From Chloroflexota bacterium (GTDB lineage: Bacteria; Chloroflexota; Chloroflexia; Chloroflexales; Kallotenuaceae): DNA of 5,339 bases. Shown piece by piece: positions 1 to 4,882 of this stretch. The stretch lies in NCBI GenBank assembly GCA_019240175.1, contig JAFAYS010000092.1, positions 1-5,339 on the forward strand. The letters run 5' to 3'. The translations under genes and the position numbers were made by a program. The stretch's first letter is position 1. The number at the start of each line of letters is the position of its first letter. The notes beneath the pieces were generated by a model. The model was not told the origin of the DNA, did not search any database, and saw nothing but the letters and a program-made list of their open reading frames with translations.

Positions 1-583
1 TCAGCGAGATATCGAAGATCTGCTGCGCGGGCGGGACCTCACAGGCGCTGATCGGCTGGTCGGCGGGGCACTGCACTTCCGGCGCGGGACTCCATTCGAC
101 GAGCATCACAGCCAGGGCGCTATTTTTGTGAAACCCAGCGCCTGTGCCGGTTGGGCCGTCTGCCAGATACGCTTGGTCTTCGGTCCAGCCCTGCTCGATC
201 AATGTTGCGCGGATCTTGTCGGCGACTTCCACGAAGCTGCCGAAATCCTGACCAGTGCCTCTGGCTGTCAACTGGCAGGCCGTGCCGCTCTTGCCTGAGA
301 TCGGATCGCTAAACGGCGTGTTAGCCTGCGCCAAGGGAGTTGCTAGCTGCTCCGCCAGGGCTACGCGTAGCGTCTCACAGTCGGTGGTGGCGATTGGGCG
401 CAGGCCGTCGCTTGTTGTGCTCTCCACTGTTGGGGCGGTCTGCGTCGCCTGAGCTGCCGGCGAAACGTTTGCAACCGGCGTTTCGCTGACGGCGGGCGCG
501 CTGGACGCGCAGGCAGACAATGTGAGCAGCGTGAGCACAATATGAATAATGATTAAGCCTTGCCGGCGGATGATTCGGGACAT
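1..583 (-). CDS. Putative lipoprotein of unknown function, N-terminal part (gene runs off the left edge)
   Basis: An open frame of 194 codons reads leftward from an ATG at 583-581 with no stop before the window edge, so the C-terminus is missing. The start is fixed by AGGAG (594-590) six bases upstream. The N-terminus is a lipoprotein signal peptide: basic MSRIIRRQ, a hydrophobic stretch at residues 9-22, then lipobox LSAC with the lipidation Cys at 25. Residues 26-60 are a Ser/Thr/Ala/Pro-rich tether. The globular part starts near 65 and contains Cys 69, 103, 172 and 181, which could form two disulfides outside the membrane. It should be exported and anchored to the outer face of the cytoplasmic membrane. 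I recognise no family for the globular domain; a ligand-binding or cell-surface role is only a guess. The gene is divergent from the acetyltransferase. The signal peptide is clear; the function is unknown. Confidence 0.85.
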   Translation of the reverse strand, partial: MSRIIRRQGLIIIHIVLTLLTLSACASSAPAVSETPVANVSPAAQATQTAPTVESTTSDGLRPIATTDCETLRVALAEQLATPLAQANTPFSDPISGKSGTACQLTARGTGQDFGSFVEVADKIRATLIEQGWTEDQAYLADGPTGTGAGFHKNSALAVMLVEWSPAPEVQCPADQPISACEVPPAQQIFDISL

Positions 584-853
584 GCTAAACTCCTGTCTGG
601 CTTGATCGATGCAACGATTGCGCGGCATTATGCCCGATTTTACTGAGCGACGCATGGTGAGGAAGCAGGGTGTAGTCTGCAACTAAAGGCTGATCGCTTC
701 ATCATCGGCTCCACTGCCGATCGATCTACGTAGCAATCCGATTTCGTGTTTCGGTCGAGATCCGCGAATACGCGCTACCGATACGGCGCAAGATGTGGTA
801 AGCTGATGCAATCCTCCAACGATTCAGAGCAGCAGTGACGAAAGGGACCATCG
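584..853. other. Divergent intergenic region between the lipoprotein and acetyltransferase genes
   Basis: These 270 bases must carry the promoters of both flanking genes. On the minus strand a CATAAT hexamer at 632-627 is a possible -10 for the lipoprotein, but I find no good -35 at the right distance. No convincing sigma-70 pair is seen on the plus strand before the acetyltransferase. Two overlapping 8-bp palindromes, GATCGATC (719-726) and CTACGTAG (726-733), lie near the middle and could be a regulator site, though GATC-containing palindromes are common throughout this window. No small gene or RNA was recognised here. Confidence 0.4.
590..594 (-). promoter_or_regulatory. Ribosome binding site of the lipoprotein gene
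   Basis: Read on the minus strand this is AGGAG followed by a 6-base spacer (tttagc) and ATG. It matters because it fixes the start of a gene whose other end lies outside the window, and it puts the basic n-region of the signal peptide directly at the N-terminus. Confidence 0.75.
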
Positions 854-1423
854 ATGCTGCAAGAGTACAGCGGCCAGCTTGTGCGTCTGCGTCCACTTGA
901 AGACGACGATCTCGATGCGGTAATGCGTTTGTATCGCTTCACGCCCAACTATTGGTCGGCGATCGGCTATGGCCGCGATCCAGTCAGCAAGCTCCATTTG
1001 CAGAGCGATTTTCAGGAGGCGCAGCGTACCGAGGGCCGCCAGTTGTACGCAGTCGTTCGACGCGCCGACAACGCGCTGATCGGCGTGGCGGATGTGCAGC
1101 TCGAAGCGACGATGTCCGATACCGCGACGATCGCGCTGCTGCTGATCGGCGGTCCTTACCAGCAGCATGGTCTGGGAAGCGAGGCCGCCGATCTGCTTGA
1201 GCAGTCGCTCTTCTCCGATCCGGAGATCGAGTTCATCACGGCGGGCGTGGCCGAGACCAGCCAGCTCGGCCAGCGCTTTTGGCTGCGACGCGGCTACCAG
1301 TTCTCCGGCTCCACCACCCACGATCCACACACCAGCCGTACAACGGTCTGGCTGGCGAAAAAGCGGCCTGAAGCCGTGCCAGTGGCGGCGCAGAACAGCC
1401 AGGACCAGCCAACCCACCAGTGA
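854..1423 (+). CDS. GNAT-family N-acetyltransferase
   Basis: This 189-aa protein has the length and layout of a single-domain GCN5-related acetyltransferase, which transfers acetyl from acetyl-CoA to an amine. Residues 8-30 (QLVRLRPLEDDDLDAVMRLY) match the N-terminal strand and first helix, with the R-L-R-P-L start common in RimJ/RimL-like members. Residues 64-84 give the central strands. Residues 93-118 are motif A, with the pyrophosphate-binding signature Q103-x-x-G106-x-G108 in PYQQHGLGSEA. Residues 127-150 (ITAGVAETSQLGQRFWLRRG) are motif B, with the usual aromatic residues and the Arg-Gly-Tyr turn. The last 20 residues are polar and probably disordered. The start is supported by AAAGGGA at 841-847, six bases upstream. 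The substrate (small molecule, antibiotic or protein N-terminus) cannot be told from sequence. It stands alone: divergent neighbour on the left, repeat tract on the right. Confidence 0.88.
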   Translation: MLQEYSGQLVRLRPLEDDDLDAVMRLYRFTPNYWSAIGYGRDPVSKLHLQSDFQEAQRTEGRQLYAVVRRADNALIGVADVQLEATMSDTATIALLLIGGPYQQHGLGSEAADLLEQSLFSDPEIEFITAGVAETSQLGQRFWLRRGYQFSGSTTHDPHTSRTTVWLAKKRPEAVPVAAQNSQDQPTHQ

Positions 1424-1457
1424 ATGATGCTAGTTAGCATTGCTTAGCCCTTTCGTT

Positions 1458-1567
1458 TGGTTCTCGATTCTTGGTTCTTGTTCCGTGCTCGGCTTTGTTC
1501 TTTTGTTCGCTTGTTCCCTTGTTCTTTCGTTAGGTTCTAAGTTCTAGGTTCTAGGTTCTTCTGTTCT
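1458..1567 (+). repeat. Intergenic short tandem repeats, period 7 and period 8 (GGTTCT / TTGTTC units)
   Basis: Most of the spacer after the acetyltransferase is built from short T-rich units. A degenerate heptamer set lies at 1458-1478 (TGGTTCT, CGATTCT, TGGTTCT). Four octamers follow at 1494-1525 (TTTGTTCT, TTTGTTCG, CTTGTTCC, CTTGTTCT). Four heptamers lie at 1532-1559 (AGGTTCT, AAGTTCT, AGGTTCT, AGGTTCT), and one more octamer, TCTGTTCT, fills 1560-1567 and touches the ATG of the next gene. The tract is far richer in T and poorer in A on this strand than the rest of the window. The related octamer reappears at 4722-4820. It resembles in kind the short tandem repeats known between genes in filamentous cyanobacteria and some Chloroflexota; the family assignment is inferred. 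Confidence 0.8.
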
Positions 1568-2686
1568 ATGCATGAATTCGATCGCCTGGTAGCGCAGGTT
1601 ACAGCCGCAGTCGCTGCCGATCAGCAGCCGCTAGTCGAGATGTTCATCGCCGCCAATACGGTCTCGCCGCTGATCAACGACGAGCGGGCGATCATCTTCT
1701 ATACCGGCGCGGCTGAGTCGGTTGTGCTGCGCGGCGATATGCTGGGCGAACAATCGCGGCCACTCACACGGCTGGGCCAGACCACGCTCTGGTTTTATGA
1801 AGATCGCTATGAGCCCGACGCACGGCTGGACTATCATCTGCTGGTTGACGGCGAGGACGTTGGCGATCCGCGCAACCCGTGCCAGGTGCCGAGCGGCTAT
1901 GGTCCACGCGCCGAGGTGCGCATGCGGCAGTACGGCGATCCAGGCGAGTGGCTGCCGCGTTCCGGCGCTGCCAGCGGCACGATCGAATCCTTTGCCGACT
2001 TCAGCAGCACGTGCTATCCCTCGACGCGAACGGTCTGGATCTACACACCCGCCGGTTACGATCCGAGCCGGCGCTATCCCAGTGTTTATTTTCACGACGG
2101 CGGCGATTATCTCAATTTCGCCAGCGCGCAGACGATTTTCGATAATCTGATCGCGGCGGGCGACATTCCGCCGTGTATCGCGGTCTTCATCGATCCGTCG
2201 CATGAGCATGGCCGCCGCGCCGACTACGATCTCAATCGCGACTACTGCCGCTTTGTAGCCGAGGAGCTGGTGCCGTGGGTAGATTCTCGCTATGCCACGC
2301 AGCGCTCGGCGTCACAGCGCGCGATCATCGGCGCGTCGTTTGGCGGGCTGATCTCGCTGTTTGCGGCGCAGCTGTATCCCGCGATCTTCGGCCTGGTAGC
2401 ATCGCAGTCCGGCTTTGTGGGTCGGCGCGACGCGGCGGTGATGCAGCTGTACACGCAGCCCGCACCGCTGGCAGTCCATCTGATCGTGGGCACCTACGAG
2501 ACCGAGATTGGCCCGGATCGCTACAAGCCGCTCGAATCTGATTTCCTTCAGGCCAATCGCCAGCTGCGCGATATCCTCGCCGCGCAGGGCTACCGGCACG
2601 CCTACGCCGAGTACCACGAAGGTCACTCCTGGGGCCTGTGGCGGGCGCGGCTCGGTGATGCGCTACTGTTTTTGCTCAATCCCTGA
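1568..2686 (+). CDS. Enterochelin-esterase-like alpha/beta hydrolase (Fes/IroE type, esterase-D superfamily)
   Basis: This 372-aa protein has the two-domain plan of Fes-type esterases. Residues 20-120 form an N-terminal beta-sandwich-like region resembling the Fes/CBM48 domain (IIFYTGAAESVVLRGDM, then DYHLLVDGEDVGDPRNP). Residues 138-372 form the esterase domain: WIYTPAGYDPSRRYPSVYFH opens the core, HDGG (176-179) lies near the expected oxyanion region, and the nucleophile elbow is G255-A-S257-F-G259. The likely catalytic His is H353 in YHEGHSWGLW, with an acidic partner probably among E311/E313 in GTYETE. Fes relatives hydrolyse catecholate siderophore esters, but many homologues act on other esters, and no siderophore gene is nearby. 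No signal peptide is seen, so it is probably cytoplasmic. The ATG at 1568 has no Shine-Dalgarno and directly follows the repeat tract; an in-frame ATG at 1640 (Met25) is the alternative. The fold is secure; the substrate is unknown. Confidence 0.87.
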   Translation: MHEFDRLVAQVTAAVAADQQPLVEMFIAANTVSPLINDERAIIFYTGAAESVVLRGDMLGEQSRPLTRLGQTTLWFYEDRYEPDARLDYHLLVDGEDVGDPRNPCQVPSGYGPRAEVRMRQYGDPGEWLPRSGAASGTIESFADFSSTCYPSTRTVWIYTPAGYDPSRRYPSVYFHDGGDYLNFASAQTIFDNLIAAGDIPPCIAVFIDPSHEHGRRADYDLNRDYCRFVAEELVPWVDSRYATQRSASQRAIIGASFGGLISLFAAQLYPAIFGLVASQSGFVGRRDAAVMQLYTQPAPLAVHLIVGTYETEIGPDRYKPLESDFLQANRQLRDILAAQGYRHAYAEYHEGHSWGLWRARLGDALLFLLNP

Positions 2687-2827
2687 TCTTCGAGTTTCCT
2701 CTTCATCGATCCATATTGGCATACATGTTGCTATATAGGTGCTAGCATCCTTTAGGTCTCGTACCTAACTGAATTACAGTAGCGAAGATGATGCTGTAAA
2801 TAGCTGCTGACGAGGAGGGTCTCAGGC
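2687..2827 (+). promoter_or_regulatory. Upstream region of the glycine-zipper protein: extended -10 promoter candidate, hairpin and RBS
   Basis: TGCTATATA at 2729-2737 has the TGn extension plus a TATATA hexamer, so it could work as an extended -10 without a -35; TTGGCA at 2716-2721 is too close to serve as one. Downstream, TTAGGT (2752-2757) and ACCTAA (2763-2768) form a 6-bp stem with a 5-base loop in what would be the leader. It lacks a T-run, so an operator or leader hairpin is as likely as a terminator. AGGAGGG at 2813-2819 is a near-ideal Shine-Dalgarno eight bases before the ATG and predicts strong translation. No clear terminator follows the esterase stop, so read-through into this gene is possible. 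Confidence 0.45.
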
Positions 2828-4261
2828 ATGAAAAACGTAGTAGGTCTTTTCGAAAACATGCGGGACGCCGAAGCCGTTGTGCGCGATCTGCGCGACGCAG
2901 GGATTAATGACGCTGACATCAGCTTTGCTAGCCGTAATCCCGATGCGGCCACGATGGAAGCCAACTCATATACAGCCGACGGCCATAGTGAGGCTGCGGA
3001 AGGTGCGGGCTTCGGCGCAACGGGCGGCACGATCGTCGGTGGTCTGACCGGCCTGCTGGTTGGTCTCGGCGCGATCGCGATCCCCGGCGTTGGCCCGGCG
3101 GTTGCTGCTGGCTCGCTGGCGGCGGCGCTCGGCTCGACGGCGCTGGGCGCGGGCATTGGCGCGGCGACCGGCGGTCTGCTCGGCGCGCTGGTCGGCGCGG
3201 GCATTCCCGAGGAAGACGCACATATCTACTCCGAGGGCATTCGTCGCGGCGGCGCGCTGGTGATGGCGCAGGTTGACGATAGCCGCGTCGACACGGCGCT
3301 CGATATTATGGAGCGACATAACGTCGTCGATATCGACGAACGTGGCGGCACCTATCGCGAGAGCGGCTGGTCGCGCTTCGATGAGAACGCCGGCCCATAT
3401 GCCGATCGCACGGTTGGCGACGACGAGTACGATCGCAGCAGCAAGGTCGGCACGGCTGGCGGCGCGGTCGCGGGCGCAGCGACTGGCGCGGCGCTTGGCT
3501 CGGCTGGCGGCCCAATCGGCACAGTCGTCGGCGGTGTGGCGGGCGCGGTTACCGGCGGCGCGGTTGGCGCGGCGGGCGACGCAGCGGGTGTTGCGGCTTC
3601 CGAGAGCGACACGACATACGACCGCACGAGCACCGTCGGCAACAACCCTGAGTTCGACACTGGTCTCAACACGTACGGCACGACCGGCACAGTCGGCGGC
3701 ACGCTCGATCCGACCTATAGCCGCTCGATGGATACCACGGGCAGCTACGACACGACCAGCCCGGTCGACAGCACTGCCGATAGCAGCTACAGCAGCACCG
3801 GCGACGTCGATCGTGTGCCTGATTCGAGCGACTACGATCGCAGCAGCAAGGTCGGCACTGCCGGCGGTGCGCTAGCCGGCGCGGCCACTGGCGCGGCGAT
3901 GGGCTCAGTTGGCGGTCCGGTCGGCACAGTAGTTGGCGGCGTGGCGGGCGCAGTCACCGGCGGCGCGGTCGGCGCGGCGGGCGATGCGGTTGGCGCAGAG
4001 GCGACCGACAACGATGCTGGGCGCTCGACCAGCTACGACTCGACCTACAGCGGCACGACCGAGAGCACGCTGGGCGATGCCACCACGCGCTATCGCTCAC
4101 GCTCGTATGAGGTCGGCGGCTCCACTGCCGGCACGCCGTCGAGCGAAGGCACGATCGAGAACATGGCATCGCGGATCGAAAACGCGACCGAGCGCGGCCT
4201 TGACGCGGATCTTGATCGTGACGGCGACGTGGGACGTCGCGATCCTCGCGATAACTACTAG
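2828..4261 (+). CDS. General-stress-like protein with three glycine-zipper segments and a C-terminal EF-hand-like loop
   Basis: The 477-aa product is modular. Residues 3-46 (VVGLFENMRDAEAVVRDLRD onward) resemble the start of YflT/general stress protein 17M domains. The domain appears to resume at 127-172 (IPEEDAHIYSEGIRRGGALV, then VVDIDERGG), interrupted by a hydrophobic glycine zipper at 58-126 that could form a membrane hairpin. A second region has two copies of a Gly/Ala zipper, 201-254 and 336-389, identical at 49 of 54 residues, each beginning YDRSSKVGTAGGA. Between and after them are Ser/Thr/Asp/Tyr/Gly-rich linkers, one holding a remnant YDRTSTVG at 264-271. The end, 461-472 (DLDRDGDVGRRD), fits an EF-hand calcium loop. 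There is no signal peptide, and the start has a strong AGGAGGG. Glycine zippers promote helix packing in membranes, so a stress-related membrane-associated or self-assembling role is inferred, not shown. The repeats give high Gly/Ala content and open antisense frames. Confidence 0.85.
   Translation: MKNVVGLFENMRDAEAVVRDLRDAGINDADISFASRNPDAATMEANSYTADGHSEAAEGAGFGATGGTIVGGLTGLLVGLGAIAIPGVGPAVAAGSLAAALGSTALGAGIGAATGGLLGALVGAGIPEEDAHIYSEGIRRGGALVMAQVDDSRVDTALDIMERHNVVDIDERGGTYRESGWSRFDENAGPYADRTVGDDEYDRSSKVGTAGGAVAGAATGAALGSAGGPIGTVVGGVAGAVTGGAVGAAGDAAGVAASESDTTYDRTSTVGNNPEFDTGLNTYGTTGTVGGTLDPTYSRSMDTTGSYDTTSPVDSTADSSYSSTGDVDRVPDSSDYDRSSKVGTAGGALAGAATGAAMGSVGGPVGTVVGGVAGAVTGGAVGAAGDAVGAEATDNDAGRSTSYDSTYSGTTESTLGDATTRYRSRSYEVGGSTAGTPSSEGTIENMASRIENATERGLDADLDRDGDVGRRDPRDNY
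3428..3589 (+). repeat. Intragenic direct repeat, copy A (glycine-zipper module, residues 201-254)
   Basis: This 162-bp unit pairs with 3833-3994 in the same frame, 405 bp downstream. The first 26 bases are identical in both copies. Over 54 codons I count 18 synonymous differences and 5 conservative replacements (Val/Leu, Leu/Met, Ala/Val, Ile/Val, Ala/Val). The duplication is therefore old enough to have drifted at silent sites while the protein was kept. Confidence 0.9.
3833..3994 (+). repeat. Intragenic direct repeat, copy B (glycine-zipper module, residues 336-389)
   Basis: This is the partner of 3428-3589. It encodes the same 54-residue module starting YDRSSKVGTAGGALAG and ending GAAGDAVG. 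Copy B sits closer to the C-terminal tail and is preceded by an acidic Ser-rich linker (PDSSD). Confidence 0.9.
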
Positions 4262-4280
4262 TCGCTAACGTCGGAACAGC

Positions 4281-4312
4281 ACAGCGGCGGAGATCAATCT
4301 CTCCGCCGCTGT
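4281..4312. terminator. Strong intrinsic terminator hairpin between convergent genes, possibly bidirectional
   Basis: ACAGCGGCGGAGA (4281-4293) and TCTCCGCCGCTGT (4300-4312) are perfectly complementary over 13 bp around a 6-base loop (tcaatc). It begins 20 bases after the stop of the glycine-zipper gene. On the plus strand it ends in TTT and then TCGTGTCTTG, a short, imperfect T-tract. It also lies just past the stop of the convergent minus-strand gene, where the tract reading outward (TGTGCTGTTCC) is weaker. Termination of the plus-strand gene is the better supported role. Confidence 0.8.
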
Positions 4313-4340
4313 TTCGTGTCTTGTCGCCTCAACGCGCCGC

Positions 4341-4601
4341 TTATTCCTCGTCCGCGCCCTCGATATAGCGAGCAATCAAGGCCAGCCGATCGATCGCCTC
4401 CAAGGTGATGGGGAGCGGCTCCTCATCCAACAGATGCAGCACCAGCGTTTGCCCGATATGCATATGACCAAGCGCCGTCGAGTTCAAAACGATCAACCGG
4501 TGCGTGCTTGGCTGCGCCAACACCGGCACAGTGTGACCCTCGCGCACTTCGAGCTGTCCGTCTTGCATCACTCGAGGATTATTTGGTGGCGGCAGATCCA
4601 T
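4341..4601 (-). CDS. Small hypothetical protein (86 aa)
   Basis: I recognise no family for this 86-aa protein. Its codon use fits the neighbours (frequent CTG, GTG, ATC and GAG codons), and it has AAGGGAG (4612-4606) four bases before the ATG plus a plausible promoter, so it looks real and not a chance frame. Residues 1-10 are Pro/Asn-rich (MDLPPPNNPR). The middle, 16-60, alternates hydrophobic and polar residues (RLIVLNSTALGHMHIGQTLVLHLLD) and suggests short beta strands. Residues 63-86 (PLPITLEAIDRLALIARYIE, then GADEE) suggest an amphipathic helix with an acidic end. It has no Cys, no signal peptide and no membrane segment, so it is probably a soluble cytoplasmic protein. It converges on the glycine-zipper gene across a shared terminator. 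A small regulatory or adaptor protein is possible but unsupported. Confidence 0.7.
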   Translation of the reverse strand: MDLPPPNNPRVMQDGQLEVREGHTVPVLAQPSTHRLIVLNSTALGHMHIGQTLVLHLLDEEPLPITLEAIDRLALIARYIEGADEE

Positions 4602-4605
4602 AGGT

Positions 4606-4657
4606 CTCCCTTGATAGAAGCTACGTTCATTCTATGTGCCTACGCCTTCTAGCGCAA
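4606..4657 (-). promoter_or_regulatory. Putative sigma-70 promoter and RBS of the 86-aa protein gene
   Basis: On the minus strand, TTGCGC (4657-4652) and TAGAAT (4634-4629) are separated by exactly 17 bases. The -10 matches consensus at five of six positions, the -35 at three. The predicted transcript starts near 4622, only about 20 bases before the ATG, and contains the AAGGGAG Shine-Dalgarno at 4612-4606. The spacing and short leader make this the most convincing promoter in the window, though it is unproven. Confidence 0.5.
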
Positions 4658-4702
4658 GCAGTACCGCGAAAGATTCTTGATTCAGGCCCTCACCCATAGC
4701 CA

Positions 4703-4720
4703 TGCCCAGAGGGCACCCGG
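4703..4720 (+). repeat. 18-bp palindrome-containing direct repeat, copy 1
   Basis: TGCCCAGAGGGCACCCGG occurs here and again, identically, at 4785-4802, 82 bases further on. Its core TGCCC-AGA-GGGCA is an inverted repeat with a 3-base loop. The two copies flank the GAACAAAG units and look like the ends or boundary marks of a composite repeat element. Confidence 0.85.
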
Positions 4721-4721
4721 C

Positions 4722-4784
4722 GAACAAAGGAACAAAGGAACAAGGGAACAACAAGGTTCGATGAGCACAGCTTGTTCTTTTGTG
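4722..4784 (+). repeat. Period-8 GAACAAAG repeats followed by an inverted TTGTTCTTTTG segment
   Basis: Units GAACAAAG (4722-4729), GAACAAAG (4730-4737), GAACAAGG (4738-4745) and partial GAACAACA (4746-4753) run in tandem. After a short non-repeat stretch (4758-4770), the complement appears as CTTGTTCTTTTGTG (4771-4784). The two arms could pair imperfectly as an RNA or cruciform stem. The units are the reverse complement of the TTGTTC octamers at 1494-1525. Confidence 0.8.
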
Positions 4785-4821
4785 TGCCCAGAGGGCACCC
4801 GGTTCTTTTGTTCTTTTTCTC
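4785..4821 (+). repeat. 18-bp direct repeat, copy 2, with adjoining TTCTTTTG units
   Basis: The 18-mer at 4785-4802 is identical to 4703-4720. Here the preceding base extends the inverted repeat to GTGCCC-AGA-GGGCAC (4784-4798). It is followed by two period-8 units, TTCTTTTG (4803-4810) and TTCTTTTT (4811-4818), again in the orientation opposite to 4722-4745. The repeat block ends about 60 bases before the HAD gene and may overlap its promoter. Confidence 0.8.
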
Positions 4822-4837
4822 TTTCCCCTGCTATCAT
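4808..4837 (+). promoter_or_regulatory. Weak promoter candidate for the HAD hydrolase gene
   Basis: TATCAT at 4832-4837 matches the -10 consensus at five of six positions. The only hexamer at a usable distance is TTGTTC (4808-4813), 18 bases upstream and part of the repeat block; it matches the -35 consensus only at TTG. The implied leader is about 40 bases long. The evidence is modest. Confidence 0.35.
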
Positions 4838-4882
4838 ACGCCTTGATCTACAAAAGTATGCACGATCGATCTAAGGAAATAC

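Noticed and set aside
255..452. 65-codon plus-strand frame opposite the lipoprotein
   Set aside because: The minus strand has a signal peptide, lipobox and RBS; this frame has none of these.
824..1417. Long open frame on the minus strand opposite the acetyltransferase
   Set aside because: The plus-strand frame has clear GNAT motifs and an RBS. The opposite frame has no recognisable domain and arises from codon bias in GC-rich coding DNA.
1427..1440. Inverted repeat ATGCTA-GT-TAGCAT after the acetyltransferase as a terminator
   Set aside because: The stem is AT-rich with only 5 usable pairs and no adjacent T-run; too weak to call.
1631..2209. Long minus-strand frame opposite the esterase
   Set aside because: No domain or RBS; the plus strand encodes a well-formed hydrolase across the same bases.
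2752..3319. Ala/Pro-rich and Arg-rich minus-strand frames opposite the glycine-zipper gene
   Set aside because: Their composition is what Gly/Ala/Val-coding DNA gives when read backwards; no plausible start signals.
3273..3875. 200-codon Ala/Arg/Ser-rich frame overlapping the glycine-zipper gene on the same strand
   Set aside because: An out-of-frame reading of repetitive GGC/GCG codons; low complexity, with no RBS or family resemblance.
4434..4652. 72-codon plus-strand frame overlapping the 86-aa gene
   Set aside because: No RBS, odd His/Arg-rich composition, and it runs through the promoter of the better supported minus-strand gene.
4703..4802. CRISPR-like array (two identical 18-bp repeats with a spacer)
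   Set aside because: Only two copies, the repeat is too short, the intervening 64 bp is itself repetitive, and no cas gene is present.
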